A DNA stretch of 64,000 nt from Actinophytocola sp963826035 (GCA_963826035.1 CAWGVZ010000016.1:12423-76422), one strand, 5' to 3'. Counted from the first letter of the stretch, positions 18,847 through 28,073 are shown. Translations and numbers: made by a program. The notes: generated from the letters alone by a model not told the origin.

Positions 18847-19566
18847 TCACCCATAGGTGTCTCGCGGGCCCCGGCCGCGGACGTGTCGCGGCCCATAACG
18901 CCAGCTAGGAGTGGACGGACCGTGCACCTTCAGCTTGGTGACCACGCCGTTTCCCACGCCGGCGGCGATCTTGACGAGCAGCTGTCGCTGCAGCAGCCGC
19001 AGCTGGGTGGCCCACGCGGTCGACTCCGCCTGGATGGTCAGCTCGCCCTCTTTCAGCGAGACGGGCTGCGAGTGCTCCGCCACGTCAGCGCCGACGATGG
19101 CCGCCCACCTGCCGAACAGCTGGCCGCTGGCGAGTTGGTCGGTCCAACCGCGGTCGACCGCGACCCGGGAGGCGAGCCGGCCGAGTGGCTGGGGGTCGCG
19201 ACCGTCCGGTCCGGCGCCCGACCACCGCCTGCGCCGTCGTGAACCACCACCCGAACCGCGCGTGACCTGCTTCTTCTTTTTCGGGCCGGCGCCGCCGGAC
19301 GCCTCCTTGGCCGCCTGGAGCGCGGCGCGCGCGAGGTCCGATCCCCGTAGCTGTGGATAGTCACTGTCCGTGTTAGACACGGCGGAGCGTTCATCATCAA
19401 CACCCTTTTGGGTGTTCAGGGCCGCTGCCTCACGCCCGTTTCGGGCGTCTGAAGGGCGGAGGGTGACAGCTTTATCCACACTATCCACAGGTTTGTCCCC
19501 AGTTGTGGGACGACTCACATCACTGCGGGTAACTCGCAGATGATCACTTGAGTCCCGGTCAACCAC
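18847..19566 (-). CDS. DUF721 (DciA-like) protein, 239 aa
   Basis: The C-terminal half is a DUF721 domain (WAAIVGADVAEHSQPVSLKE, GELTIQAESTAWATQLRLLQ) related to the helicase-loader DciA. The N-terminal 120 residues are polar and end in a basic stretch (PKKKKQ, SRRRRR). DciA proteins are thought to help load the replicative helicase in bacteria lacking DnaC; this is the usual recF neighbour in actinobacteria. The GTG start overlaps the end of recF by 8 bases. The start could lie further in. Confidence 0.8.
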   Translation of the reverse strand: MVDRDSSDHLRVTRSDVSRPTTGDKPVDSVDKAVTLRPSDARNGREAAALNTQKGVDDERSAVSNTDSDYPQLRGSDLARAALQAAKEASGGAGPKKKKQVTRGSGGGSRRRRRWSGAGPDGRDPQPLGRLASRVAVDRGWTDQLASGQLFGRWAAIVGADVAEHSQPVSLKEGELTIQAESTAWATQLRLLQRQLLVKIAAGVGNGVVTKLKVHGPSTPSWRYGPRHVRGRGPRDTYG

Positions 19567-20707
19567 GGCGGACCTCCCCGTCGGACACTAGGTAACGAGC
19601 ACCCGCCAGCTCGCTGGGCACATCTTCCTCCACGGCGGCCGTGACCAGGACCTGTTCGGCGCCGATCGCCACTTCGGCGAGTCGCTGCCGCCGGCGACGG
19701 TCCAACTCGGCGAACACGTCGTCGAGCACGAGCACCGGCTCGTTGCCGTCGGCGCGTAACAGCTCGTAGGACCCGAGCCGTAACGCGAGCGCGAACGACC
19801 ACGACTCGCCGTGACTCGCGTACGCCTTGGCCGTCACGTCGTCGAGGATCAGCTCGAGCTCGTCGCGGTGGGGACCGACCAGGCTCACCCCGCGATCCAA
19901 TTCGGCGTCCCGGTTGGCGACCATCGCGGCGAGCAGCGCGTCGGTCAACACCTCGCGGTCGGCGCGCGCGGCGGGCGTTCCGTACTCCGGCGGGATGGAG
20001 TCCGCGATGCCCGACCGGTAGTGGATCTTCGCGGGTTTCGACTCGGGCGCGACCCCCGCATAGGCGGCGGTCAGCAGCTCGGCCAGATCGGCCACCAGGT
20101 CCAGCCGCGCGGCGAGCAGCTCGGCGCCGTGCCGGGCGAGGTGCCCGTCCCACACGTCGAGCGTGCCGATATCACCCTTCGACCCGGCCCGCCTCGCCAT
20201 GATCGATGACTTGAGCAACGCGTTGCGCTGCCGCAGCACCCGGTCGTAGTCGGCGCGCACCCCCGCGTACCGGGGAGCGCGCAGTACCAACAGATCGTCG
20301 AGGAAGCGGCGGCGTTCGCTCGGGTCGCCACGCACGAGCGCCAGGTCCTCCGGCGCGAACAACACGGTGCGCAGGATCCCCAGTACGTCCCGGGTTCTGG
20401 TGACCGGCGAGCGGTTGACGCGCGCGCGGTTCGCCTTGCCCGCCGTGATCTCCAGCTCGACCGTCAGCTCGCGGCCGTCGTTGATCACCGACGTTCGGAC
20501 GATCGCCCGCGGTGCGCCGTGCCGGATGAGCGGCGCGTCGACCGCCACCCGGTGCGACCCGAGCGTTGCCACGTAACCGATCGCCTCGATCAGGTTCGTC
20601 TTGCCCTGGCCGTTCTGTCCGATGAGGACATTCGCGCCCGGCTCCAGCTCCAGGTCCGCGCGCTCCCACGAACGGAAGTCACTGACCTGGAGATGCCTCA
20701 CCCGCAT
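19559..20707 (-). CDS. recF: DNA replication/repair ATPase RecF, 382 aa
   Basis: RecF binds gapped DNA and helps load RecA through RecOR. The Walker A motif GQNGQGKTN lies at residues 30 to 38, the signature region is SHGESWSFALALRL and the Walker B is PVLVLDDVFAELD. Length is normal for the family. The gene begins 3 bases after the end of gnd on the same strand. Confidence 0.97.
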   Translation of the reverse strand: MRVRHLQVSDFRSWERADLELEPGANVLIGQNGQGKTNLIEAIGYVATLGSHRVAVDAPLIRHGAPRAIVRTSVINDGRELTVELEITAGKANRARVNRSPVTRTRDVLGILRTVLFAPEDLALVRGDPSERRRFLDDLLVLRAPRYAGVRADYDRVLRQRNALLKSSIMARRAGSKGDIGTLDVWDGHLARHGAELLAARLDLVADLAELLTAAYAGVAPESKPAKIHYRSGIADSIPPEYGTPAARADREVLTDALLAAMVANRDAELDRGVSLVGPHRDELELILDDVTAKAYASHGESWSFALALRLGSYELLRADGNEPVLVLDDVFAELDRRRRQRLAEVAIGAEQVLVTAAVEEDVPSELAGARYLVSDGEVRRG

Positions 20708-20710
20708 GAG

Positions 20711-21625
20711 TCAGCCCTGCGTGCTGCCCGCACCCGAGGTCGGCCCGGCCTGCTGCACCGCGTGTCCGCCGAACTGGTTGCGAAGCGAAGCGACCGCACG
20801 CATGGCGGGCGAGTCCTCCTGCCGCGAGCGGAAGCGTGCGAACAGCGCGGCCGAGATGACGGGCGCCGGCACCGCGAGGTTGATGGCCTCCTCGACCGTC
20901 CACCGCCCCTCGCCCGAATCCTCGACGTAGCCGCGCAGGTCGTCGAGCTCCGGGTCCGAGTCGAGCGCGCGGACCAGCAGGTCGAGCAGCCAGGACCGGA
21001 CGACCGTGCCGCGCTGCCACGCCTTGATGACCGACGGCACATCCTCGATGACCTTGGCCGCCTCGAGCAGTTCGAAGCCCTCGGCGTATGCCTGCATGAG
21101 CCCGTATTCGATGCCGTTGTGAATCATCTTCGCGTAGTGGCCGGCGCCGACGGCTCCCGCGTGGGCGAAGCCCTCCTCGCGCGGACCCTCCGGGCGGAGC
21201 GCGTCGAAGATCGGCATCGCCCGCTCGACGTCCTCGGCTGCGCCGCCGACCATCAGGCCGTAGCCGTTGTCCTTGCCCCACACGCCACCGGACACCCCGC
21301 AGTCGAGGTAGCCGATCTGCTTCTCGGCCAACGCCTGCGAGTTGTGCGTGTCGTCGGAGAAGCGCGAGTTGCCGCCGTCGATCACGAGGTCGCCGGCCGA
21401 CAGCAGCTCGCCGAGTTCCGCGATGGTCTGCCTGGTCGGGTCGCCCGCCGGAACCATCACCCAGACGGCCCGCGGCGCGGCGAGCCCGTCCACCAGTTCG
21501 GCGAGCGAACCCGCGTCGGTCACATCCGGATTGCGGTCGAAACCGATCACCTCGTGACCGGCCGCGCGCAACCGCTCGCGCATGTTGAAGCCCATCTTGC
21601 CGAGACCGACGAGACCGAGCTGCAT
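20711..21625 (-). CDS. gnd: 6-phosphogluconate dehydrogenase, short form, 304 aa
   Basis: The enzyme oxidatively decarboxylates 6-phosphogluconate to ribulose 5-phosphate. An N-terminal Rossmann motif (LGLVGLGKMGFNM), the substrate motif IDGGNSRFSDD and the helical domain around HNGIEYGLMQAYAEG are clear. At about 300 residues it belongs to the short GntZ/YqeC-like class found between dnaN and recF in many actinomycetes. The cofactor, NAD or NADP, cannot be read with certainty. Confidence 0.93.
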   Translation of the reverse strand: MQLGLVGLGKMGFNMRERLRAAGHEVIGFDRNPDVTDAGSLAELVDGLAAPRAVWVMVPAGDPTRQTIAELGELLSAGDLVIDGGNSRFSDDTHNSQALAEKQIGYLDCGVSGGVWGKDNGYGLMVGGAAEDVERAMPIFDALRPEGPREEGFAHAGAVGAGHYAKMIHNGIEYGLMQAYAEGFELLEAAKVIEDVPSVIKAWQRGTVVRSWLLDLLVRALDSDPELDDLRGYVEDSGEGRWTVEEAINLAVPAPVISAALFARFRSRQEDSPAMRAVASLRNQFGGHAVQQAGPTSGAGSTQG

Positions 21626-21653
21626 GTGACTTGTCCTCCCGAAATGAAACCCG

Positions 21654-22787
21654 TCAGCCGGGCAGGCGCACCGGCATCAGCAGGTGCAGATACCCAGGAA
21701 CCACGATGCCATCGTCGCCGACCGGCTTGATCAACGCGGGGCGGGACGGCGTGGTGAACGACAGCTCCGCGCGGTCGGAGTGCAGCGCGCCGAGACCCTC
21801 CTGCAGGAAGGCGGGGTTGAACGCGATCGTGACCGGCTCGCCCGAGTACTCGACCTGCAGCTCTTCCTCGGCGCTGCCCTCGTCGTCGCCGCCGGCGGAC
21901 AGTCGTAGCCCGCCGTCGTCGAACTCGAGTCGCACCTGGGTGCCACGCTCGGCGACCAGCGACACGCGCTTGATCGCCTCGGCGAGCGGCGCCACGTCGA
22001 TGATCGCGGCGGCCGTCTGCTCGGAAGGCAGCAGCTGGCGGTAACGCGGGAACTCGGTGTCGAGCAGCCGGCTCGTGGTGCGCCGCCCGGAACCGGACAG
22101 ACCGATCAGCCCGTCACCGGGTGCGAGCGCGAGCTCGACCGTGGCGCCGGACGTGCCGAGCGCCTTGGCCGCCTCGGCGAGCGTGCGCGCCGGGACCAAC
22201 ACGGCGAGCTCACCGGCGCCGGCCAGGTTCGAGTCGGGCTTCCAGCTGAACTCCCGCATGGCGAGGCGGAACCGGTCGGTGGCCACGAGCGTGACCTTCT
22301 CGCCGTCGATCTCGACTCGCACACCGGTGAGCATCGGCAGCGTGTCGTCCTTGCCGGCGGCGACCGCCACCTGGCTGACCGCCTGGCCGAACACCTCGCC
22401 CGTGAGCTCACCGGCGAGCGGCGGCATGGCCGGCAGCTGCGGGTAGTCCTCGACCGGCATGGTCGGCAGGCTGAACTTGGCGCTGCCGCAGGCGATCGAG
22501 ACGCGAGAGCCCTCGACCATGATCTCGACCGGTTGTGCGGGCAGTGCTCGCGTGATGTCAGCGAGCAACCGGCCGGAGACGAGCGTTCGTCCGCCGTCGG
22601 CGATCGTCGCCGCGACTCCGACGGTGGCCGAGACCTCGTAGTCGAAACCGGAGATGGTCAGCCCATCGGAACTACTTGCGTCCAGAAGGATCCCGCCGAG
22701 GACGGGAACCGGCGGCCGGGACGGCAGGCTGCGCGCGACCCAGGCGACGGCGTCAGCGAGACCGTCGCGCTCGACGCGGATCTTCAT
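21654..22787 (-). CDS. dnaN: DNA polymerase III sliding clamp (beta subunit), 377 aa
   Basis: Ring-shaped clamp that tethers the replicative polymerase. The three repeated clamp domains start with MKIRVERDGLADAVAWVARS; ATDRFRLAMREFSW marks the second domain and the C-terminal MPVRLPG forms the expected end. The ATG at 22787 is preceded by AAAGGA; the longer frame upstream lies in oriC and is not coding. It is the first gene downstream of oriC on this strand. Confidence 0.97.
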   Translation of the reverse strand: MKIRVERDGLADAVAWVARSLPSRPPVPVLGGILLDASSSDGLTISGFDYEVSATVGVAATIADGGRTLVSGRLLADITRALPAQPVEIMVEGSRVSIACGSAKFSLPTMPVEDYPQLPAMPPLAGELTGEVFGQAVSQVAVAAGKDDTLPMLTGVRVEIDGEKVTLVATDRFRLAMREFSWKPDSNLAGAGELAVLVPARTLAEAAKALGTSGATVELALAPGDGLIGLSGSGRRTTSRLLDTEFPRYRQLLPSEQTAAAIIDVAPLAEAIKRVSLVAERGTQVRLEFDDGGLRLSAGGDDEGSAEEELQVEYSGEPVTIAFNPAFLQEGLGALHSDRAELSFTTPSRPALIKPVGDDGIVVPGYLHLLMPVRLPG

Positions 22788-23294
22788 GACTGTCCTTTCC
22801 AGACACGAGTAGGAGCCCCCGGGATTCCGGGTTCCAGCTCGGAGGAGCACTCGACGTAGACCGCCACCGTACGGCTTGCCGAGCGAACGCGGTACTCGGG
22901 GCTAGGTGCGTTCGTTCGGCGCAGCGCGGTCGGTCGTGCACAAACTCGCGAGCCCTGTTTTTGCTTTGTGGATCCCTTGAAGAGAGAAAAACAGCAGTAG
23001 TAGTAAGTCCTGTGGATTGTGTGGATACCTCTCATCGCCGCACGTCGCAGGGTGCGGCGGGCTGGGGATGACGTAGGTGCCCAACCGGTGGACAGCTCGG
23101 CCGACCGGTGGATGGTTTGCGGGAGCACCAGGGTTGTCCACACCTGACCCACAGTTGCCCACAGGGCGCTCCCCAGAAACGGGGCCTCCGTACCCAAGTC
23201 GTGCACAGGGTTGGGGAGCGTCATGAATCCCCTCTCCGGGTGACGTGACGCCTTGGGTACGGAAGATCCGTGGCCATACAAGGAAGATCGGCCT
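22788..23294. other. oriC: Chromosomal replication origin oriC (dnaA-dnaN intergenic)
   Basis: The 507-base gap between dnaA and dnaN is gene-free and is where actinobacterial oriC lies. A consensus DnaA box TTGTCCACA is at 23134 to 23142. One-mismatch or weaker boxes are TGTGGATCC at 22967, TGTGGATTG at 23011, TGTGGATAC at 23020, TGACCCACA at 23145 and TTGCCCACA at 23155. The segment 22953 to 23010 is the most A/T-rich part and is the likely unwinding region. Long open frames across this region are not genes. Confidence 0.9.
22998..23028 (+). other. Putative DnaA-trio with adjacent paired DnaA boxes
   Basis: TAG-TAG-TAA (22998 to 23006) is followed by GTCC and two abutting DnaA boxes on the opposite strand (23011 to 23019 and 23020 to 23028). 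This is the order described for the bacterial unwinding element: box, short G/C-containing spacer, then repeats of 3'-(G/A)A(T/A)-5' on the strand that DnaA engages. It lies beside the A/T-rich segment. Confidence 0.6.
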
Positions 23295-24821
23295 TCAGCC
23301 GCGAGCGCGCTGCTTGATCTTCGAGGTGAGTTCCTGGACCTGGTCGTAGACCCGGCGACGCTCGGCCATCTCCTTGCGGATCTTCTTCTCCGCGTGCATG
23401 ACCGTCGTGTGGTCGCGACCACCGAACGTCTGCCCGATCTTCGGCAGCGACAGGTCGGTGAGTTCCCGGCACAGATACATAGAGATCTGTCGGGCCTGCG
23501 CGAGCGCCTTCGTCTTGCCGGGGCCGCAGAGGTCGTCGATAGATACTGTGAAGAACTCCGCGGTGACCGCCATGATCGTCGAGGCGCTGATCTCGGGCAC
23601 CTGCGAGTCGGGGATCAGGTCCCGCAGGACGATCTCCGCCAGGCCGACGTCGACCGGTTGCTGGTTAAGGGAAGCGAACGCGGTGACGCGGATGAGCGCA
23701 CCCTCGAGCTCACGGATGTTGTGCTCGATGCGTGCGGCGATGAACTCCAGCACCTCGGCCGGTGCGGCGAGCCGGTCCTGCGCGGCCTTCTTGCGCAGGA
23801 TGGCGATGCGGGTCTCCAGCTCCGGCGGCTGGATGTCGGTGATCAGTCCCCACTCGAACCGCGTGCGCAGTCGATCTTCCAGTGTTTCCAACCGCTTGGG
23901 CGGCCGGTCCGACGAGACCACGATCTGCTTGTTCGCGTTGTGCAGCGTGTTGAAGGTGTGGAAGAACTCCTCCTGAGTTCCTTCCTTGCCTTCAAGGAAC
24001 TGGATGTCGTCCACCAACAGGATGTCGATGTCGCGGTACCGCCGCTGGAACGCGACCTTGCGGTCGTCACGCAGCGAGTTGATGAAGTCGTTCGTGAACT
24101 CCTCGGTCGACACGTACCGCACGCGCATGCCGGGGAAGAGTCGTTGCGCGTAGTGGCCGACCGCGTGCAGCAGGTGTGTCTTGCCGAGCCCGGACTCACC
24201 CCAGATGAACAAGGGGTTGTACGCACGGGCCGGCGCCTCGGCGACCGCGACGGCGGCCGCGTGGGCGAAGCGGTTGGACGCACCGATGACAAAGGTGTCG
24301 AACGTGTACTTCTCGTTCAACCTCGTCTTGGAGGTCTGCGGCTGCGCGGGCGCGGTGAACGGCTGCCCGCTCGAGGGCTGACCGGTGAACGTCGGCCAGA
24401 TCTCGTGGACCGTGGCGAGCGCCTCGCCCTCCTCGTCCACTTCTTCCGTGTCGGAGTCGGTGTCGTCACCGGCGAGCGACGAGCCGGGCACCGCGCCGTC
24501 GACCGGAGTGTCCCCATTGGACGGTGCGGTCATCGAAGCCGGCGGCGGCGCCGACGGAGACATGGGATCGACCTTGACGGCGAGCGAGACCACGCGTCCG
24601 AGGCGTCGGGACAGTGCGTCGGTGATCGGCTCGCGCAGTGCGCGCTCGATCGCGTCCTTCGCGAAGTCGCTCGGTGCGGCGAGCAGTGCGGTGCCGTCGA
24701 GCAACCCGATCGGACGGGTCACTCGCATCCAGGCACGCTGTTGCGGGGAGAGGGTGCCGGCGGAGAGTTCGCGGACTACCTGCTCCCAGACGACGCTCAG
24801 ACTCAGCTGCTGTTCGGTCAC
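23295..24821 (-). CDS. dnaA: Replication initiator DnaA, 508 aa
   Basis: DnaA binds oriC boxes and opens the origin. It has an N-terminal helicase-interaction domain, a long acidic linker (DTDSDTEEVDEEGEA), an AAA+ motor (Walker A GESGLGKTH, Walker B LLVDDIQFLEG) and the domain IV signature GGRDHTTVMHAEKKI. The GTG start is preceded by a strong GGGGAGGGGAG site. Its upstream region contains another consensus DnaA box, consistent with autoregulation. Confidence 0.98.
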   Translation of the reverse strand: MTEQQLSLSVVWEQVVRELSAGTLSPQQRAWMRVTRPIGLLDGTALLAAPSDFAKDAIERALREPITDALSRRLGRVVSLAVKVDPMSPSAPPPASMTAPSNGDTPVDGAVPGSSLAGDDTDSDTEEVDEEGEALATVHEIWPTFTGQPSSGQPFTAPAQPQTSKTRLNEKYTFDTFVIGASNRFAHAAAVAVAEAPARAYNPLFIWGESGLGKTHLLHAVGHYAQRLFPGMRVRYVSTEEFTNDFINSLRDDRKVAFQRRYRDIDILLVDDIQFLEGKEGTQEEFFHTFNTLHNANKQIVVSSDRPPKRLETLEDRLRTRFEWGLITDIQPPELETRIAILRKKAAQDRLAAPAEVLEFIAARIEHNIRELEGALIRVTAFASLNQQPVDVGLAEIVLRDLIPDSQVPEISASTIMAVTAEFFTVSIDDLCGPGKTKALAQARQISMYLCRELTDLSLPKIGQTFGGRDHTTVMHAEKKIRKEMAERRRVYDQVQELTSKIKQRARG

Positions 24822-24928
24822 CTAAGAGCTCCCCTCCCCTCGTCGGCCTTACTCATGGACGTCCCCCTCGCTGTCGACCCGCCCCTGATGCGTCCGATAC
24901 TGCCTGAACACAGGCGGCATCCACAGGG

Positions 24929-25008
24929 TTGTCCACAACTGTGCACGAAGGTACGGCGTACCGCAGCTGAAGCCGTCCAAGGCCGACATATCTCACCGAC
25001 ATATCTCA
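24929..25008. promoter_or_regulatory. dnaA upstream region: DnaA box and tandem 13-bp repeat
   Basis: The 503-base gap between dnaA and rpmH (24822 to 25324) should hold both divergent promoters. A perfect DnaA box TTGTCCACA lies at 24929 to 24937. CCGACATATCTCA then occurs twice in exact tandem (24983 to 24995 and 24996 to 25008). The box suggests autoregulation of dnaA; the tandem repeat may be a regulator site. I could not assign promoter boxes with confidence. Confidence 0.55.
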
Positions 25009-25324
25009 CGCGGCTCAGTAGGGCTCCCACTCCCATCTGGCCAACCAAGAGCACGCACGCTAACAAGCGCTGGGCTATGCCACAAGATGCGGTCGTGGGC
25101 AAGCATCTCTCCGTGTCCGGCGTGTCGCCGAGTGGCGTCCGGCGGACGGCAAGTGGCACCCGGTTTGGTCGGGCGATCCGAGGGTGCGTAGTCTCATAAG
25201 GTCTCCCGCCAGTGTGGGTGAGTTTTGCGTGCCGTCCGCCGGTAAAACCCGAACGATTGGCCGGGACGCCGCCATCGGCCGGGGACGAGACGAACTTGGC
25301 GAGCCAGTACCGGGAGATCCGACC

Positions 25325-25462
25325 GTGAGCAAGCGTACTTTCCAGCCCAACAACCGCCGCCGTGCGCGGACCCACGGGTTCCGCCTGCGTATGCGCACCC
25401 GTGCCGGTCGGGCGATCCTCGCGGCTCGTCGTCGCAAGGGTCGCAAAGAACTGTCCGCCTGA
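25325..25462 (+). CDS. rpmH: 50S ribosomal protein L34, 45 aa
   Basis: The complete short basic L34 sequence is visible (SKRTFQPNNRRRARTHGFRL through RRRKGRKELSA). The GTG start has GGAG upstream; the in-frame upstream extension is not part of the family. It begins the rightward operon rpmH-rnpA-yidD-yidC-jag-rsmG typical of bacterial origins. Confidence 0.97.
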   Translation: MSKRTFQPNNRRRARTHGFRLRMRTRAGRAILAARRRKGRKELSA

Positions 25463-25467
25463 GCCGC

Positions 25468-25875
25468 TTGCTCCCCGCGTCCAGTCGACTGACCGGCAGC
25501 GACAACTTTCGGCTCGTGACCAGGCGGGGACGCCGAGCTGGGCGTCCCCGACTTGTTGTGCACGCCATCACGGCCGAGGAGGTCGCTGGTTTTGGCGCGG
25601 GTAACTCCGCCGAGCTGGCGGACGTGAACGGAGTTCCCCGGGTGGGGTTCGTGGTGAGTAAGGCGGTCGGCAACTCGGTGGTCCGCCACCGCGTCGCCCG
25701 TCGGCTTCGCCACGTCGTCCGGGATCGGTTGGGAACCGTGCGCCCCGGCTGCACGTTGGTCGTGCGTGCGTTGCCGCCCGCTGCTGAGGCGGCGAGCGCG
25801 GAACTCGGGAGCGACATCGACTCCGCCCTGCGGCGGTTGCGGCTCGCGGCTGACGACCACGGCGGTGCCAAGTGA
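25468..25875 (+). CDS. rnpA: Ribonuclease P protein component, 135 aa
   Basis: RnpA assists the RNase P RNA in trimming tRNA 5' leaders. The RNR-like motif VSKAVGNSVVRHRVARRL and the N-terminal LPASSRLTGSDNFRLV are typical. The start is TTG at 25468, 5 bases after the rpmH stop; no better start exists that keeps the N-terminus. Its end overlaps the yidD GTG start. Confidence 0.93.
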   Translation: MLPASSRLTGSDNFRLVTRRGRRAGRPRLVVHAITAEEVAGFGAGNSAELADVNGVPRVGFVVSKAVGNSVVRHRVARRLRHVVRDRLGTVRPGCTLVVRALPPAAEAASAELGSDIDSALRRLRLAADDHGGAK

Positions 25876-26225
25876 GCCTCACCCACGACACAGGTCGTGC
25901 CGAGCAGGCGCCTGCTCGCAAGGCCGGGCCGATCGCCAGGGTGCTGCTGGTTCCCGTCAACTTCTACCGGCGGTGGATCTCGCCGGTGCTTCCCCCCAGC
26001 TGCCGGTTCGAGCCGAGCTGTAGCGCCTACGCCGTAGAAGCACTGACGGTGCACGGCGCGCTGCGCGGTTCCTGGCTGACCCTCCGCAGACTGCTGCGAT
26101 GCGGACCCTGGCACCGGGCGGGCTACGACCCGGTGCCGCCACGCCGTACTGGTAGTGCCGTTGATACTGCCGCCGTTGATACTGCCGAGTCAGACCCGAC
26201 TCACCACACATCCGCCAAGGAGTAG
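25872..26225 (+). CDS. yidD: Membrane protein insertion efficiency factor YidD, 117 aa
   Basis: The conserved core NFYRRWISPVLPPSCRFEPS and the pair CSAY with RRLLRCGPWHRAGYDPVP identify YidD, a small membrane-associated helper of YidC. It overlaps rnpA by GTGA. The C-terminus after residue 95 is variable, and the DNA there contains a short tandem GTTGATACTGCC-like repeat. Confidence 0.93.
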   Translation: MSLTHDTGRAEQAPARKAGPIARVLLVPVNFYRRWISPVLPPSCRFEPSCSAYAVEALTVHGALRGSWLTLRRLLRCGPWHRAGYDPVPPRRTGSAVDTAAVDTAESDPTHHTSAKE

Positions 26226-26230
26226 CTCCC

Positions 26231-27379
26231 GTGCTCGACTTCATCTACTACTCGGTGTCGTTCATTCTCTGGTGCTGGCACTGGGTGTTCGGGCACGTGT
26301 TCGGCGAGTCCAGTGGCATCTCCTGGGTGCTCGGCATCATGTTCCTGGTCTTCACGCTCCGGGCGATCATGTACAAGCCCTTCGTGAAGCAGGTCCGCTC
26401 GATGCGGCAGATGCAGGAGTTCGGGCCCGAGATCAAGAAGATCCAGAAGAAGTACGCGAACGACCGGCAGCGCCAGGCGCAGGAGATGCAGAAGCTCCAG
26501 AAGGAGCACGGGTTCTCACCCCTCGGTGGCTGCCTGCCGATGCTGATGCAGATCCCGGTGTTCATCGGTCTGTTCCACGTGCTGCGGTCGTTCGGCAACG
26601 TGCCCTACGAGAACTACTTCTTCGACGAGGACGGCGTCAGCTCCTACCTGGCGGCCAACCTGTTCGGTGCTCGCCTGTCGAACTTCATCACCCAGCCGGA
26701 AGCGGCCATGACGGCCATCGGTGGCGACCGCACCTCGGTCATCATCGTGTCGATCCCGCTGATGATCCTGGCGAGCGCGCTGACCCACCTGACCGCGAAG
26801 CACTCGGTGTCCCGGCAGAACCCGGAGTCGGCCACCGCCCAGACCGCGATCATGAACAAGCTGACCCTGTACATCTTCCCGCTGGGTGTGCTGATCTTCG
26901 GCTTCTTCTTCCCCATCGGTCTGCTGCTCTACTGGTTGGCCAACAACACCTGGACCCTTGCCCAGCAGCGTCTCGTCTACCGGCGCATCGACCGCGAGGA
27001 AGCCGAGAAGAAGGCGTCCGTCGTCGAGAAGCGGAACACGCTCGCCCCGAAGCCGGGTCAGCGTCCGCAGCAGGCGAAGAAGAAGCCGGCCACTCCCGCG
27101 GCCAAGGCGAGCGAGCCGGAGATCGACCCGGAGACCAACGAGCCGAAGGTCGACCAGCCGAAGAAGCCGGCCCCCGGTCAGTCGTCCGGCGTGGTCAAGC
27201 GGCGGCAGCAGGGCGCGAAGTCCGGCGGTGCGAACAGCGCGAAGAAGCCGGGTGGCAACACCTCGAAGTCGACCGGCAACGGCAGCACCAAGGGTGCGGA
27301 CGCCGGTAGCGACTCCACAGTTTCCGGCCTGGGCGCAGGCCGTTCCCGCAAGAAGAACACAGGCCGGAAGAACCGCTGA
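26231..27379 (+). CDS. yidC: Membrane protein insertase YidC, 382 aa
   Basis: YidC inserts and folds inner-membrane proteins. The short actinobacterial form lacks the large periplasmic domain. The conserved core includes TLRAIMYKPFVKQVRSMRQM, PLGGCLPMLMQIPVFIGLF and PIGLLLYWLANNTWTLAQQ. A long basic, disordered C-terminal tail (residues about 265 to 382) ends in RKKNTGRKNR and may contact ribosomes. GTG start. Confidence 0.95.
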   Translation: MLDFIYYSVSFILWCWHWVFGHVFGESSGISWVLGIMFLVFTLRAIMYKPFVKQVRSMRQMQEFGPEIKKIQKKYANDRQRQAQEMQKLQKEHGFSPLGGCLPMLMQIPVFIGLFHVLRSFGNVPYENYFFDEDGVSSYLAANLFGARLSNFITQPEAAMTAIGGDRTSVIIVSIPLMILASALTHLTAKHSVSRQNPESATAQTAIMNKLTLYIFPLGVLIFGFFFPIGLLLYWLANNTWTLAQQRLVYRRIDREEAEKKASVVEKRNTLAPKPGQRPQQAKKKPATPAAKASEPEIDPETNEPKVDQPKKPAPGQSSGVVKRRQQGAKSGGANSAKKPGGNTSKSTGNGSTKGADAGSDSTVSGLGAGRSRKKNTGRKNR

Positions 27380-27411
27380 CGCGGCTCATCCGGACCTGGA
27401 GAGGAGAAGCC

Positions 27412-28062
27412 GTGCCGGAGACGGTGCAGGAGTCTGGGGCGATCGACCAGGCCGACGAGGAGTTGGCACAGCGTGCCGACGGTGACGGTGGGGCGGCCGC
27501 CGATGGCACTGTCGACGCCACCGACACCACTGCCGATACCACTGCCGAGCCGACCGAGTCGGAGAACGGTGAGGAGGGCTCGAGCCGAAGCTCGGGCGAG
27601 GAGTTGCTGGTTCGCGAGGGCGACATCGCCGGCGACTACCTCGAGCGCCTGCTCGACCTGGTCGACTACGACGGTGACATCGATCTCGATGTCGAGGCCG
27701 GCCGTGCGGTGGTGAGCATCGACGGTGGCGACGATCTGGAGAAGCTCGTCGGCCCCCGGGGCAACGTGCTCGAGTCGCTGCAGGAGTTGACCAGGCTCGC
27801 GGTTCAGCAGGAGACCGGCACACGCAGCCGGCTCATGCTCGACATCGCGGGTTGGCGAGCGGATCGCCGCCAGGAGCTGAGGGACCTCGGGCGGGCGACC
27901 GCCGAGCGGGTGCTGGCCGATGGCGAGCGGATCCGACTTCAGCCGATGACGCCGTTCGAGCGCAAGGTCGTGCACGACGCGGTGGCGTCAGTCGACGGCG
28001 TGCACAGTGAGAGTGAGGGTGAGGACCCGCGGCGTCGCGTCGTGGTCTTCCCCCAGTCTTGA
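27412..28062 (+). CDS. jag: Jag/KhpB-type RNA-binding protein (KH + R3H), 216 aa
   Basis: After an acidic N-terminal 65 residues come a KH-like domain (GGDDLEKLVGPRGNVLESLQ) and an R3H domain (MTPFERKVVHDAVASVDGV, then ESEGEDPRRRVVVFP). Homologues bind RNA and sit with yidC and rsmG in this operon. GTG start after GGAGAGGAG. Confidence 0.92.
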   Translation: MPETVQESGAIDQADEELAQRADGDGGAAADGTVDATDTTADTTAEPTESENGEEGSSRSSGEELLVREGDIAGDYLERLLDLVDYDGDIDLDVEAGRAVVSIDGGDDLEKLVGPRGNVLESLQELTRLAVQQETGTRSRLMLDIAGWRADRRQELRDLGRATAERVLADGERIRLQPMTPFERKVVHDAVASVDGVHSESEGEDPRRRVVVFPQS

Positions 28063-28073
28063 TTCTCCGCGCG

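Noticed and set aside
23253..25199. 648-codon plus-strand frame across dnaA and its promoter
   Set aside because: Antisense to dnaA, with no ribosome-binding site or recognisable domain.
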